NCBI RefSeq assembly: GCF_004135205.1
Contig: NZ_CP035490.1
Location: 5,065,644 to 5,129,643, forward strand
Direction of reading: 5' to 3'
DNA length: 64,000 nucleotides
DNA from: Hahella sp. KA22
GTDB taxonomy: Bacteria > Pseudomonadota > Gammaproteobacteria > Pseudomonadales > Oleiphilaceae
Shown: piece by piece, positions 18,775-28,862 of the stretch
Position numbering within the stretch: position 1 is the first letter of the stretch
How the letters are laid out: every line of letters starts with the position of its first letter
Program-made: the position numbers and the translations under genes
The notes under the pieces: generated by a model
Database searches by the model: none
What the model saw: the letters and a program-made list of their open reading frames with translations, nothing else
Told to the model about the DNA's origin: nothing

Positions 18775-21453
18775 TCAGGCGAAAGTGTTCAACAACGTGT
18801 CAAACAACTGTCGGGCGATGGACACCACTTGCGCAGACGCATTGTAGGCCGCCTGATACTGAATCAGACGACCCGCCTCTTCATCCAGACTGACGCCGGA
18901 AACTTCCTGCCAGCGATTTTCCGACTGCCGCAGCAGTGACTGAGCCGACTCCGTGTCCAGTTGCGCCTGACTGGCGGTGGAGCCGACCACTTCGACTAAC
19001 TGGGAATAAGCCTCATTGTAAGTGCTGACATTGCCGCCAATGGTTCCCACCGTTTCCAGCCCCGCCATTTTTAATGCATTACGGTTATCGGAAACGCCAT
19101 TTTCGTTGTACTCAATAGTGAAAGTATCCCCTTGGCTGGGCGTACCAGTAATATTGGCCTGGTAGCCCCGGAACGAACTCTGCGCCACTGGCGCAGGCAA
19201 GAATATGTTGTTGTTATCCGCGTTCAAGCGCACACCGTCATCCAGCTGCACATCCACGAATCCGCCAACGCTGACGCCACTGCCGCCGGCAATGGTGGTG
19301 GCGACAGTGTCATTGGCGGTGGCGATGTCCACAGAATCTGTCGCATCGCCTGTCACCTCAACGGTAATGTCCTTGCCGGTGAGTGCGCGAACGGTCAAGG
19401 TGCCGCCGTCGCTCCAGGCGACGATACCGGCATCTTGAAGGTTGGAATTGTTGTTGATTAGATCCACGTAATCATCCGGTGTAAATGAGCCTCCGCTTGG
19501 CAACGTCAACACCTCACCGTTAATGGTCAATCCCGGCGCCACACCGCCGCCGTCATCCACAAAATTGGAAAGCTCCACTTCTGTATAGGCGAGAGCGGAC
19601 ACGCCGTTGCGACTGTTCAAGGCCGAGGCGATTTCCTCTGCGCTGGCGTTGGCGGCGATATTAAGCGGCGCCTGCGTCGTGACAATGCCTGTCTCCGGAT
19701 CGCGATTTTTAAGCGTCACTGTCTGCGCTCCATAGCCGTTCGCGTAGGGTCCAGGCGACGCCACTGGCGCCGGAACCTGGGCGACGGTTACGCCCTCGGC
19801 GCTGACCGCGGTTTGTCCTTCGTCTGCAGTAAAAATAGCGTTGGACACGCCCGTGATATATTTCTGATTATTCAATGGCGGATCGAGAGGAACCGGATTA
19901 CCCGGATCGCTATTATCCAAAACCTCATAATAGGTGTCGGTGATAAAACGGATCAGTATCGGCGGCGTCAGTTCGCCAGGAACCGCAAACGTTGGCAAGA
20001 TAGCATCGTTAGAGCTGCGCTTGACCGCCAGCAGTTCGCCAGGACTGATCACCGCATTCCCCACGTTGCCCAAGTCCGCTTCAGTGCGAATTGGCGACGC
20101 CAGTGCGATCTCCTCTACTCGGCTCACCGACATATCAATGTCTCTGGCGCCGTAACGAGTAGGCGTCACCAAAAAGCTGTCGCCGGTTTGAAAGCTGCCT
20201 GATTCAAAGTTAATCCTCAACCCGTCGAACTCAAAGGTGGCTGGAAACAGGCCAGGCAACCGCCCGCGAGTAACCGTCGCTCCACTCAACGCATCCACCA
20301 CCAGAATGTCGTTATCGGAAGGTCCGGTGAACTGTATTTGATAATCTTTAGTGGTCAATACGGATGTGTCGATAATTTCCACGCTGATGTCGCGATCATT
20401 GGGCAGCGCATTGCCTTCATTCGCTGTGACCCGCTGGCGTGCGTTGTTTTCGGAATTGATGTCTTCAAAGAATGTGCCGCCGAGCCGGTTTTCAAGGTCC
20501 ATGCCCAGCTGATGCTGTTCATTGATCGTATCCGCCATCACCACCGCAATTCGGCCCATTGCGTTAAATGAGGGTTGTAGAATCTGATCGCGAAACAGCA
20601 GTATGCCGCCTAGCTCACCGCCGGTTATCTCTGAAGTAATAATATTGGTTCCAGTGCCGCCGCTTTCCGTCAGCGCCACTTCCTGATGGGTTGGATCGGT
20701 TTCGCTGACCTGCAATCCCAACGAGTTGGCGTGAGAGCCGATCACCAGAGACTGGCCTTTGCCCACCAGAACATTGAGCTGGCCATCGGTCTGCTCCACA
20801 ACAGTCACCGACACAATTTCCGACAACTCGCGAATCAACTGATCACGCTTATCCAGCAAGTCGTTGACGTCTTTACCCTGCGCCGAACCGCGAGCGGACA
20901 CTATGGCCTGGTTCACCTGGGCGATGCCGCTGGCCAGACTGTTGGCCTCCGTAATCAAAGCGCGCATATCCTGGTCTATATTGCTTTGCTGCGACGCCAG
21001 GCGGTTATAAAGCACATTAAAGCGATTGATCAGACCTTCCGCCTGAGTCAGCACCAGCTGCCGTTCAGGTATGGATGCAGGATCATCCGCAGCGCCCTGC
21101 AACGCCTGAAAGAAAGCGCTCATACCGGGAGACAGTCCAGTGGTGGGGTCCGCCAGCAGGCTGTCGATCTGGCTCACATTAGCGCGGATCTTATCTATTT
21201 CACTGAACATGGAAGTATCTGAACGCAACTGGGAGACCAGAAACTGGTTCGTCATGCGGGAAATATCCGCAACCCCGACCCCCGTGCCCAAATATCCCGC
21301 CCCGATATACTGGGACGGCGTCGCCTCGAATTCCACCCGCTGACGACTATAGCCCTCGGTGTTGGCGTTGGAGACGTTGTTGCCGGTAGTGGCCAGCGCG
21401 GTCTGGCTGGCTTTGAGTCCGGTGAGTCCTATGTTGATGACGTTAGTGCTCAT
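18775..21453 (-). CDS. flgK: Flagellar hook-associated protein 1, enlarged
   Basis: FlgK forms the first hook-filament junction ring. Core regions are typical: the N-terminal MSTNVINIGLTGLKASQTAL with GNNVSNANTEGYSRQRVEF, and a C-terminal GVSLDEEAGRLIQYQAAYNASAQV. At 892 residues it is far longer than the roughly 550-residue enteric protein. The extra mass is in the variable exposed region and includes an approximately 200-residue stretch (nt 19139-19743), running from ANGYGAQTVT to ITGTPSQGD, that resembles an insert in this operon's FlgE. That stretch contains a DLINNNSNLQ segment like the Flagellin_IN motif. It is rich in Gly, Asp, Thr and Val, as expected for surface-exposed axial protein domains. 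Confidence 0.94.
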   Translation of the reverse strand: MSTNVINIGLTGLKASQTALATTGNNVSNANTEGYSRQRVEFEATPSQYIGAGYLGTGVGVADISRMTNQFLVSQLRSDTSMFSEIDKIRANVSQIDSLLADPTTGLSPGMSAFFQALQGAADDPASIPERQLVLTQAEGLINRFNVLYNRLASQQSNIDQDMRALITEANSLASGIAQVNQAIVSARGSAQGKDVNDLLDKRDQLIRELSEIVSVTVVEQTDGQLNVLVGKGQSLVIGSHANSLGLQVSETDPTHQEVALTESGGTGTNIITSEITGGELGGILLFRDQILQPSFNAMGRIAVVMADTINEQHQLGMDLENRLGGTFFEDINSENNARQRVTANEGNALPNDRDISVEIIDTSVLTTKDYQIQFTGPSDNDILVVDALSGATVTRGRLPGLFPATFEFDGLRINFESGSFQTGDSFLVTPTRYGARDIDMSVSRVEEIALASPIRTEADLGNVGNAVISPGELLAVKRSSNDAILPTFAVPGELTPPILIRFITDTYYEVLDNSDPGNPVPLDPPLNNQKYITGVSNAIFTADEGQTAVSAEGVTVAQVPAPVASPGPYANGYGAQTVTLKNRDPETGIVTTQAPLNIAANASAEEIASALNSRNGVSALAYTEVELSNFVDDGGGVAPGLTINGEVLTLPSGGSFTPDDYVDLINNNSNLQDAGIVAWSDGGTLTVRALTGKDITVEVTGDATDSVDIATANDTVATTIAGGSGVSVGGFVDVQLDDGVRLNADNNNIFLPAPVAQSSFRGYQANITGTPSQGDTFTIEYNENGVSDNRNALKMAGLETVGTIGGNVSTYNEAYSQLVEVVGSTASQAQLDTESAQSLLRQSENRWQEVSGVSLDEEAGRLIQYQAAYNASAQVVSIARQLFDTLLNTFA

Positions 21454-21464
21454 GACAGGAGTCC

Positions 21465-22553
21465 TCAGCCTTGATCATCCGAGCGGACGCTTTGTAGATA
21501 CGCCCCGTTCATGATGCGCTGAATCTTCGACGCATAATTGGGATCGGTGGCGTACCCGGCTTTTTGCAGTTCCCGCAGGTACTCTTCCGGCTCCGCCACC
21601 TGCTTCAACGCCTGTTGATAGCGGGGCTGCTCCTGCAAGAAGTTGAGATAATCCGTAAAGCTTTCTTCATAGGAGCCATAAACGCGGAACGGCGCCCGCT
21701 CTTTCACCATGCTCCCTTCCCGGTATTCAGTGGTCGTTATCCAGGCGACAGGCCCTTTCCAGCGCTGGTCCGCTTTAATGCCGAACAGGTTGTAACTGGG
21801 TTCGCCCTCCTCGGTAAGAATCATGCGCCGCCCCCACCCGGTTTCCAGGGCGGATTGCGCCAGCAGAACGCCCGGCTCAACACCCAATCCAGCGGAAGCC
21901 TTACGCGCCGACGCCAGCAGGCTGTTAACGAAATGTTGAGGACTCTCAAAGGCAGCAGGCGCAGCCTCTTTCTGGAGATCTCCCTCTTCACCGAGGGTTA
22001 CTTGCGATGCCTGCGCCGCCGCAATGGCGTCCTTCACCTCGGAATCCACAAACGCGGAGCGCGACATTTGCTCTGAGTAATAAGCCACCTGCTCCAGGGC
22101 CTGAGTCTCCTCTTCCGTCAGCTCCGGCGCCTGCGCGAGATTTTCTTCCGCCTGCGCATAGTTCAGCGGCGTCGCCTCCAACGAGCGCGGGTATTCGTTA
22201 ATGTCTTTGTAGCCGCCTTTTTTCGGCTCGCTGCTTTCTCTGGCCAATAGTTGTTTGGTCAGCGCATCCGCCAATCCAAAACTCTTATGTTTGGACAAGG
22301 TCAGACTCAACTGATGATCGAACATATCCTGATAAATACCGGAGGCGGAATCGTGAAATGGATTGCCTTGTTCAAATACCGCGTTGACCTGACGCATGGA
22401 TTTCAGCATCAGGTTGACCATGATGGACTCAAACTGCTTCGACACCGCACTGATCGCCTCCGACTTGTCCATGCTGGGCGATTTCAGTCGCTGCAGCGCG
22501 TTCAGGTCGGTATAGACATGAGCCTGGTCGAGGGCGCGATTGTTGATGGTCAT
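21465..22553 (-). CDS. flgJ: Flagellar rod-capping protein with peptidoglycan hydrolase domain
   Basis: FlgJ caps the growing rod and opens the cell wall. The N-terminal rod-cap domain (about 1-105) has VSKQFESIMVNLMLKSMRQV. A Glu/Ala-rich linker follows, then a C-terminal glucosaminidase-type domain (about 205-350) with GVLLAQSALETGWGRRM, whose glutamate is the expected catalytic acid, and YNLFGIKADQRWKG. At 362 residues it is the two-domain gammaproteobacterial form. It lies between flgI and flgK as usual. Confidence 0.95.
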   Translation of the reverse strand: MTINNRALDQAHVYTDLNALQRLKSPSMDKSEAISAVSKQFESIMVNLMLKSMRQVNAVFEQGNPFHDSASGIYQDMFDHQLSLTLSKHKSFGLADALTKQLLARESSEPKKGGYKDINEYPRSLEATPLNYAQAEENLAQAPELTEEETQALEQVAYYSEQMSRSAFVDSEVKDAIAAAQASQVTLGEEGDLQKEAAPAAFESPQHFVNSLLASARKASAGLGVEPGVLLAQSALETGWGRRMILTEEGEPSYNLFGIKADQRWKGPVAWITTTEYREGSMVKERAPFRVYGSYEESFTDYLNFLQEQPRYQQALKQVAEPEEYLRELQKAGYATDPNYASKIQRIMNGAYLQSVRSDDQG

Positions 22554-22581
22554 ACGCTTGCCTTAAAACACTATTGCCGTG

Positions 22582-23718
22582 TTAGATCACGATCAGTTCC
22601 GCTTTCAGCGCGCCGGCCTGCTTCAGGGCCTCCAGCACCGCCATCACATCCCCTGGCGCCGCCCCGACCTGATTCACCGCACGCACAATTTCATTCAGCG
22701 TCGCCGCAGGCCCGAACTTAAACATATGGCTGGGCTGCTGCTCTACATTCACATCTGTCTGGGGCACAACGACCGTATCTCCTCCCGCCAGCGCATTAGG
22801 TTGACTGACGCCGAAGTCCTCGGTGATGGTGACAGTCAGATTGCCGTGGGTCACCGCCGCCGGCAGCACCTTCACATTCTGCCCTACCACAATGGTGCCG
22901 GTGCGGGAATTGATCACCACCTTGGCGGCCTCTTGCCCGGGCTCTACCTCCAGATTTTCCAAAATAGACAGGAACCCAACCCGCTGCGACGCCTCCCGTG
23001 GCGCCATCACTCGAATGCTGGCGGCGTCCATTGCCTGCGCCAACCCGGGGCCCAGCAGGTCATTGATGCGATCCTGCACGCGCTTGGCGGTAGTGAAGTC
23101 CGGCGAGCTCAAATTCAGCGTTAAAGTATCGCCGTGGCCGAAACCGCTGGGCACAGCGCGCTCGACCGTGGCGCCGTTAGGAATACGCCCTACACTGGGG
23201 ACATTCACCGTGATGCTGGAGCCATCCGCGCCGCCGGCGCCAAACCCGCCCACCACCAGATTGCCCTGGGCGACTGCATAGGTTTTACCATCAGCGCCTT
23301 TCAGGCTGGTCATCAGCAAACTGCCGCCACGCAGGCTCTTCGCGTTGCCGACGGAAGAAACGGTGATATCGATTTTCTGACCTGGTTTAGAAAAAGCCGG
23401 CAGATCCGCATGCACGGACACCGCCGCCACGTTTTTCAGTTTCGGATCAGTCCCCGTCGGAATCGAGATGCCGAAACGATTCATCATGTTGCGAAACGTC
23501 TGATCCGTAAATGGAGCCTTATCGCCGGTGCCATCCAGCCCCACCACCAGACCGTACCCCACGATCTGGTTGCTGCGCACGCCTTCCACGCTAGCAATGT
23601 CTTTTATCCTTTCCGCGCCAGCCATAGTTGCGAAACATAACAGGCCAAACGCAAACAGCGCCCGCCATGCCGGCGACAGAGAACGGATCGCTTTGGTTTT
23701 GTCGGATACTTCATGCAT
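22582..23718 (-). CDS. flgI: Flagellar P-ring protein
   Basis: FlgI polymerises in the periplasm as the P ring around the rod. The 378-residue precursor has a positively charged start and signal helix (about 19-36, [18 protein letters not shown]). It then enters the conserved [31 protein letters not shown] and the C-terminal [16 protein letters not shown]. The N-terminal extension before the signal helix is somewhat long, so a start further in cannot be excluded; no strong ribosome site distinguishes them. It lies between flgH and flgJ. Confidence 0.95.
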   Translation of the reverse strand: MHEVSDKTKAIRSLSPAWRALFAFGLLCFATMAGAERIKDIASVEGVRSNQIVGYGLVVGLDGTGDKAPFTDQTFRNMMNRFGISIPTGTDPKLKNVAAVSVHADLPAFSKPGQKIDITVSSVGNAKSLRGGSLLMTSLKGADGKTYAVAQGNLVVGGFGAGGADGSSITVNVPSVGRIPNGATVERAVPSGFGHGDTLTLNLSSPDFTTAKRVQDRINDLLGPGLAQAMDAASIRVMAPREASQRVGFLSILENLEVEPGQEAAKVVINSRTGTIVVGQNVKVLPAAVTHGNLTVTITEDFGVSQPNALAGGDTVVVPQTDVNVEQQPSHMFKFGPAATLNEIVRAVNQVGAAPGDVMAVLEALKQAGALKAELIVI

Positions 23719-23768
23719 AGTCAGATACCGCTAGTTAAGGACGGAGGACTTCGTTTCGAAATCAGGCG

Positions 23769-24452
23769 TTATAAAGGAAACCATTCGCTATTGAAGAAAC
23801 GCTGCAGCCAGCCGGCGCGATTCACATCGCCAAAGGCGCCTGTGCCGCTATAGGCGAAACGGGCGTCGGCAATTTTGCTCGACAAGATCGTGTTATCCAC
23901 GCTGATGTCCTGAGGACGCACCAGCCCGCTAAGCCGAATGTATTCGTCACCCTCCGTCAGCGTCAGCCATTTTTCACCGCGAATCCGCAAGACACCGTTG
24001 GGCAGTACATCCGAAATAGTGACGCTGATATTACCGGTCAGACTGTTGCTTTGATCCGCATCCGCCGATCCGGAGAAGTCCCGGGTAAAGCTAGGGTCGG
24101 TCAACAAACTGAGGTTATGCGCGGACACCGCAGTGCCCAGAATCGTCGCCTCGTTAAAGGAGTTTTCAGAGTCTTTCTTTAGAGACGAGCCCGTACTCTT
24201 TGAAGACTGTGTGCTTTCCTGCAGCACCACCGTCAATACATCGCCCACCTGATGGGCCGTGCGATCGCCGTACAGAGAGAAGCTTTGCGCACTGGAATAG
24301 ATGGAACCATCTACCGGCGCCGGCTGCATCAGCGTCTGCGGAGGCACTGGCGCAAAAGCGGGGTCACCCGGACGCACCTGTTCACGGCTGATCGGACTGC
24401 AACCACTCAGCAAGGTAAACATGATTAGTGAGATCAGCGTTAGAGTTTTCAC
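23769..24452 (-). CDS. flgH: Flagellar L-ring lipoprotein
   Basis: FlgH forms the outer-membrane L ring. The 227-residue product begins at a GTG preceded by GGGGAGG 7 bases upstream, giving [18 protein letters not shown] with a clear lipobox (LSGC). Conserved blocks include [38 protein letters not shown] and [14 protein letters not shown]. An in-frame ATG 11 codons earlier would add a charged stretch that disturbs the lipoprotein signal, so the GTG is preferred. Confidence 0.95.
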   Translation of the reverse strand: MKTLTLISLIMFTLLSGCSPISREQVRPGDPAFAPVPPQTLMQPAPVDGSIYSSAQSFSLYGDRTAHQVGDVLTVVLQESTQSSKSTGSSLKKDSENSFNEATILGTAVSAHNLSLLTDPSFTRDFSGSADADQSNSLTGNISVTISDVLPNGVLRIRGEKWLTLTEGDEYIRLSGLVRPQDISVDNTILSSKIADARFAYSGTGAFGDVNRAGWLQRFFNSEWFPL

Positions 24453-24488
24453 GCCTGGCCCTCCCCGATTAACTCGACAACTCATTAA

Positions 24489-25274
24489 TTAAAGATTCTG
24501 GGTGATGTACTGCAGCATCTGGTCCGCAGTGGTCACCACTTTTGCGTTCATTTCGTAGGCGCGCTGAGTGGTGATCATGTTCACCATTTCCTCAACGATC
24601 TCTACGTTGGAAGTTTCCACCATGCCCTGCTCCACGGTGCCCAAGCCCGCCAATCCGGGCGTGCCTTCCTGAGGATCGCCACTGGCGGCGGTCTCCCTGA
24701 ACAGGTTGTTGCCGATCGCCTCCAGCCCGGCCGGGTTGATGAAGTCCACCGTATTGATGTTGCCAATCTGAGTCGGCGTAGCGGTGCCCGCCACAGTGAC
24801 GCTGACCACGCCATCGGTGCTGATGGTCAGGTGCAAAGCGCCGTCCGGCACGGTGATGCCAGGTTCAAGAGGGAAGCCATTGGCGGTCACCACGTCGCCG
24901 TCGGAGTTCAAGTGAAACTGGCCGTCCCGGGTATAAGAGATCGTGCCGTCCGGCATCAGAATCTGAAAGAAGCCCCGGCCATTAATGGCGATATCCAGCG
25001 GCTGTTCAGTGACTTCCAGATTGCCTTCGCTAAAGACTTTCTGAGTGCCGACCACGCGCACCCCTGTCCCCAGTTGCAGCCCGGAAGGCAACTGCGTGTC
25101 TTGGGAGCTCTGGCCGCCCGGCTGCCGCTTGATCTGATACAGCAGATCCTGGAATACGGCGCGATCACGCTTGAAGCCGGTCGTATTAACGTTCGCCAGG
25201 TTATTGGAAATGGTTTTTAGAGCAGTATCCTGGGCCGCGAGCCCGGTTTTACTCACCCACAACGCACCATGCAT
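24489..25274 (-). CDS. flgG: Flagellar distal rod protein
   Basis: FlgG forms the distal rod. The 261-residue length and motifs match the family: the N-terminal LWVSKTGLAAQDTAL and NNLANVNTTGFKRDRAVFQ, then DIAINGRGFFQI in the middle, and the C-terminal VETSNVEIVEEMVNMITTQ with RAYEMNAKVV. AGGAG lies 8 bases before the chosen ATG (MHGALWVSK); an upstream in-frame start would add 11 residues with three cysteines and no family support. Confidence 0.96.
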   Translation of the reverse strand: MHGALWVSKTGLAAQDTALKTISNNLANVNTTGFKRDRAVFQDLLYQIKRQPGGQSSQDTQLPSGLQLGTGVRVVGTQKVFSEGNLEVTEQPLDIAINGRGFFQILMPDGTISYTRDGQFHLNSDGDVVTANGFPLEPGITVPDGALHLTISTDGVVSVTVAGTATPTQIGNINTVDFINPAGLEAIGNNLFRETAASGDPQEGTPGLAGLGTVEQGMVETSNVEIVEEMVNMITTQRAYEMNAKVVTTADQMLQYITQNL

Positions 25275-25379
25275 GACAAATTCTCCTATGCAGGTCGGAC
25301 AACACAATAAATGGGTTTCAACCTATACCCGGATAAACTCCGGGCCGCATGGCGGGAAATTGCCGCTCATGCGGGATTA

Positions 25380-26126
25380 CTAGGAAATTTGCAATAAGCG
25401 TGCCGCAGCTTCGGAATTATCATCCGCAGCGCGCATTACTTTGACTTGAAGTTCGAATTGGCGGGATAGAGAGAGGATTTCCGTCATTTCTTCGACGGCA
25501 TTGACATTAGAAGACTCAAGGTAGCCAGACTCCAGGCGCACGAGACCGTCTGGAAGCGCCGGACCGGGAGCGTCCGGTTTCAGGTGAATCAGGCCATCGA
25601 CGCCTTTTTCAAGATTTTCAGCGGGAGGATTAACCAGGCGAATACGGTCCACTTCCTGTATTTCATCTGGATTGCCGCCCAGGGGCACGATAGAAATCGT
25701 GCCGTCCCCGCCAATATTAAGCTTGGCCGCGGGCGGCACGGCGATAGGTCCGCCGTTGCCGAGCACCGGCAATCCCGAGCCGGTGCGCAGCATGCCATTC
25801 ACATCCAGCAGCAACTCCCCTTCCCGGGTATAAGCTTCGCCGCCGTCCGGCGCCTGCACCGCAATCCAGCCCTTACCAGCGACGGCGACATCCAGGTCGC
25901 GCCCGGTCTGCATCATAGATCCCATTTCGAAGTCCGTCGCCGGTCTCTCCGTCATGGCGTAGGCGCGGCTGGGGTAATGTTCGCCGAATACCGGCATGCT
26001 GCGCGCCTGCATGAAATCAGACTTGAAGCCAGTGGTATTGGCGTTAGCCAGATTGTTGGCGTGGCCGCGCTGAGACAACATGTTCTGCTTGGCCCCGCTC
26101 ATGGCGATGTATAAGGCTTTATCCAT
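25380..26126 (-). CDS. flgF: Flagellar proximal rod protein FlgF
   Basis: FlgF is one of the proximal rod subunits. The 248-residue protein begins MDKALYIAMSGAKQNMLSQR, then NNLANANTTGFKSDFMQA, and ends with YLESSNVNAVEEMTEILSLS followed by RQFELQVKVM. The shared N- and C-terminal helices are those of the flagellar rod/hook superfamily. It lies between flgE and flgG, with about 105 bases before flgG that contain no recognisable gene. Confidence 0.95.
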   Translation of the reverse strand: MDKALYIAMSGAKQNMLSQRGHANNLANANTTGFKSDFMQARSMPVFGEHYPSRAYAMTERPATDFEMGSMMQTGRDLDVAVAGKGWIAVQAPDGGEAYTREGELLLDVNGMLRTGSGLPVLGNGGPIAVPPAAKLNIGGDGTISIVPLGGNPDEIQEVDRIRLVNPPAENLEKGVDGLIHLKPDAPGPALPDGLVRLESGYLESSNVNAVEEMTEILSLSRQFELQVKVMRAADDNSEAAARLLQIS

Positions 26127-26187
26127 GACTACCTCTCGAATTCCACCTGATCGCGTTGTAGGTCTTTCTCACTCTTTCACCCATCCA

Positions 26188-28143
26188 TTAACGCAGGTTG
26201 ATGATGGTCTGAGTGATGGCGTTAGCAGTTTCTATGGTTTTCGCATTGGCCTGATAGTTACGCTGGGCGATGATCAATCCCACCAACTGCTCGGACAAAT
26301 CCACGTTGGAATCTTCCAAAGAGCTGGAGCGAATAGCCCCCAGAGACGCTGTGCCAGGAGCTCCAATCACAGGGTTGCCGGAGTTGAAGGTCTCCACCCA
26401 GGTGGTTTCTCCAACCGGCGCCAACCCTTGAATATCGTTGAAGTTCGCCAATGCGACCTGCCCCAGCACCTTGGACTCACCGTTGGTGTAACGGGCGAAA
26501 ACCACTCCCCCATCATCCACGTCTAAGCCAATCAGACGCCCAGTGGTGAATCCATTTTGCTGCAAATCGTTGACCGCAAACGCGCTGCCATACTGAGTCG
26601 TCGTGCCAAGATCTATAAAGAAGTTGGAGCTGGTGGGGGGATCAGGAACCGGCAAGGTTCCGCCATCCGCCACATTCAGCGGCCCTTCCGCGCCGTTTGG
26701 CGTACCATCCGGCGCCAGCGGCGTCCAGTTGGAAATCAGCACATCGTCAGACAGCACTTCATTGAGCGAACCATCCTGATCGAACACCAGACTGTAGGAA
26801 GCGCGAGTAGGCGTACCACCGGTCACCAGCGGGTCGCCTATGTCCTGCCCATCGATCAACGCATACATGGTCCACAGGTTATCTGGCGTGGTCGCCGTTT
26901 GCGGCTCTTTCACGAAAAACGTAGTCAGTACGTGGGAGTTGCCCAAGCTGTCGTAAATCGTTGTGGATGTCGCATGGTTGTAGGTGTTTTCATCCGCCGG
27001 GTCGAACACGTTATTGACGAAAGGCGTGCCGGTAAAGGTGGCGAACAGATCGGTTGCGCCACTGGCCACGGAAACGCCGTCCTGAATGGTCAGGTTGACG
27101 CTGCCGCCTACGACCACGTCCGTCAAAGCCGTGCTCAGGGTTTGTGATGTGGCCGCCGCATCGTTGCCCTGCACCTCAAACTGGTCGCCAGCGGCGCCAT
27201 TAAAACTGAAGCTGAGGTCATTGCCGCGGTTATCGATAACCACCAGATCCGTACCGTCCAACACCGCGCGCACGCCAATCAAGGAGGAGGATGAATTGAT
27301 GGCGTCGCCAAGGTCAGTCAAGTTGGTGTAGCCATCGAACAGCACACCGTTGATAAACACCTGCATAGTGCCTGAGGCGTTATTGAAACCCGCCGCCGTA
27401 ATCGTAGCGCGAGTGCTGGCGGCGGCGTCTATGTTGTCCACATTATTGAACAAAGCCGCTATTTCATTTGCGGAACTATTCGCTGGAATAGTTACCGTTG
27501 ACGTTGAACCGTCAGCCTGAGTCACAGTAATCGTTTGAGCAGCGTAGCCATTAGCGCCATTAGTGCCAGTGGCGGTAGCGTCCACCGCCCGCCCTATCAG
27601 CAGGCCGTCTGAAGACAGTGAGTCGCCGCGCTCAAGCAATATTGGCTGAGACGCGTCCAGGTTCAGATTAGCGTCCACTCGTGTAGTTCTGTCCGGCGCC
27701 AGACTGGTGTCGTCTATTATCAGATCTCCCAGCACCCCGCTGACGACGCCACTGTCATTGGCGACAAACCCCTGCAGGTGCATACCGGAGCTGTTCACCA
27801 CATAGCCTTCTTTGTCGATACCGAAAGCGCCGGCGCGACTGTAGCGACGATCGCCGCTGGTAGTATCGAGAATAAAGAAACCTTCGCCGTTAATGGCGAG
27901 GTCCAGTCCATTCTCAGTAAAGGAGAGATTGCCCTGCGCAAATTCCTGCCGCACCTTTTGCACCCTCACGCCATCCCCCACCGGGTTGGAGCCCAGGCTC
28001 AAAAAGCTGTTGGCGTAAAGATCGCCAAATTCCGCACGGGACCGCTTAAAGCCGGTGGTGCTGGCGTTGGCGATATTGTTGCCGGTCACCTCCAGGTCGA
28101 CCGACGCTGCTCTGATTCCTGTTAACGCGATATTAAACGGCAT
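26188..28143 (-). CDS. flgE: Flagellar hook protein, enlarged
   Basis: FlgE polymerises into the hook, the universal joint. N-terminal core: MPFNIALTGIRAASVDLEVT, NNIANASTTGFKRSRAEFGD. C-terminal core: SNVDLSEQLVGLIIAQRNYQ, ANAKTIETANAITQTIINLR. The 651 residues compare with about 400 in enteric bacteria. The extra part lies in the outer domains and includes a block (nt about 27022-27555, ANGYAAQTIT to FTGTP) that resembles the insert in FlgK of the same operon, with a DLGDAINSSS segment like the Flagellin_IN motif. An outer-domain enlargement could alter hook surface or stiffness; that is inference. Confidence 0.95.
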   Translation of the reverse strand: MPFNIALTGIRAASVDLEVTGNNIANASTTGFKRSRAEFGDLYANSFLSLGSNPVGDGVRVQKVRQEFAQGNLSFTENGLDLAINGEGFFILDTTSGDRRYSRAGAFGIDKEGYVVNSSGMHLQGFVANDSGVVSGVLGDLIIDDTSLAPDRTTRVDANLNLDASQPILLERGDSLSSDGLLIGRAVDATATGTNGANGYAAQTITVTQADGSTSTVTIPANSSANEIAALFNNVDNIDAAASTRATITAAGFNNASGTMQVFINGVLFDGYTNLTDLGDAINSSSSLIGVRAVLDGTDLVVIDNRGNDLSFSFNGAAGDQFEVQGNDAAATSQTLSTALTDVVVGGSVNLTIQDGVSVASGATDLFATFTGTPFVNNVFDPADENTYNHATSTTIYDSLGNSHVLTTFFVKEPQTATTPDNLWTMYALIDGQDIGDPLVTGGTPTRASYSLVFDQDGSLNEVLSDDVLISNWTPLAPDGTPNGAEGPLNVADGGTLPVPDPPTSSNFFIDLGTTTQYGSAFAVNDLQQNGFTTGRLIGLDVDDGGVVFARYTNGESKVLGQVALANFNDIQGLAPVGETTWVETFNSGNPVIGAPGTASLGAIRSSSLEDSNVDLSEQLVGLIIAQRNYQANAKTIETANAITQTIINLR

Positions 28144-28160
28144 ACCACACCTCGCACATG

Positions 28161-28838
28161 CTAACTGATCTGTTTGATATCGCTTAATCCGACCGAGCCC
28201 AGCCCGTTCAGATTTAATGTGACGCTGCCGTCACGCGCGATTGATACACTATCCACATTGGCCGCCAGATAAGAGCTGACTTGCATCTGCTCTCCACTGT
28301 AGCGGGCCCTTGCGACCACTTCATACCGCCCCGCCGGCAAAGTTTCGCCGTTGCTGTTTTTGCCGTCCCAGCTGAACTTGACGTCGCCGCCGGGCTGGTA
28401 TCCTTTATCAATTGTCGTGATGAGCTCGCCGGCCTCGTTATAGACGCTAATGGCCAGTTGCGAGGTGCCCGCAGGCAGTTCCACCACCCCATTAATAGAT
28501 CCATCCGCACTCTTGATGGCGCTTTCCATCGGCGCCAGCACATCACGACCCACCATCGCCGACGCCTGCAAGGCCTGCGCGCTGCGAAACTGTGAGGCCA
28601 TGGTGTCCACGGTCGAATTCAATGATTGAATGCCTTCCACCGAGCTGAATTGCGCCAACTGTGCGACAAACGCCGTGTTGTCCTGGGGATCGAGCGGACT
28701 CTGGTTATTTAACTGGGCGATCATCAGATCCATGAATTCGTTTTTACCCAGTTCGTTTTTCCTGTTGGCGGAATTCTGCTGAAGCGCGTACTGACTCAGC
28801 GCATCGCTAGTCTTATTGGTCGTATTGATATCGCTCAT
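28161..28838 (-). CDS. flgD: Flagellar hook-capping (assembly) protein
   Basis: FlgD scaffolds hook assembly and is removed afterwards. The N-terminal part has the family block GKNEFMDLMIAQLNNQSPLD and AFVAQLAQFSSVEGIQ. The C-terminal half has a FlgD Ig-like fold (INGVVELPAGTSQLAISVYN, then SWDGKNSNGETLPAGRYEV) and a Tudor-like end. Length is 225 residues from the ATG chosen, with GAGG 8 bases before it; a GTG one codon earlier is possible. It lies between flgC and flgE. Confidence 0.95.
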   Translation of the reverse strand: MSDINTTNKTSDALSQYALQQNSANRKNELGKNEFMDLMIAQLNNQSPLDPQDNTAFVAQLAQFSSVEGIQSLNSTVDTMASQFRSAQALQASAMVGRDVLAPMESAIKSADGSINGVVELPAGTSQLAISVYNEAGELITTIDKGYQPGGDVKFSWDGKNSNGETLPAGRYEVVARARYSGEQMQVSSYLAANVDSVSIARDGSVTLNLNGLGSVGLSDIKQIS

Positions 28839-28862
28839 CACGCTGTCCTCACGAAAAGTTCA

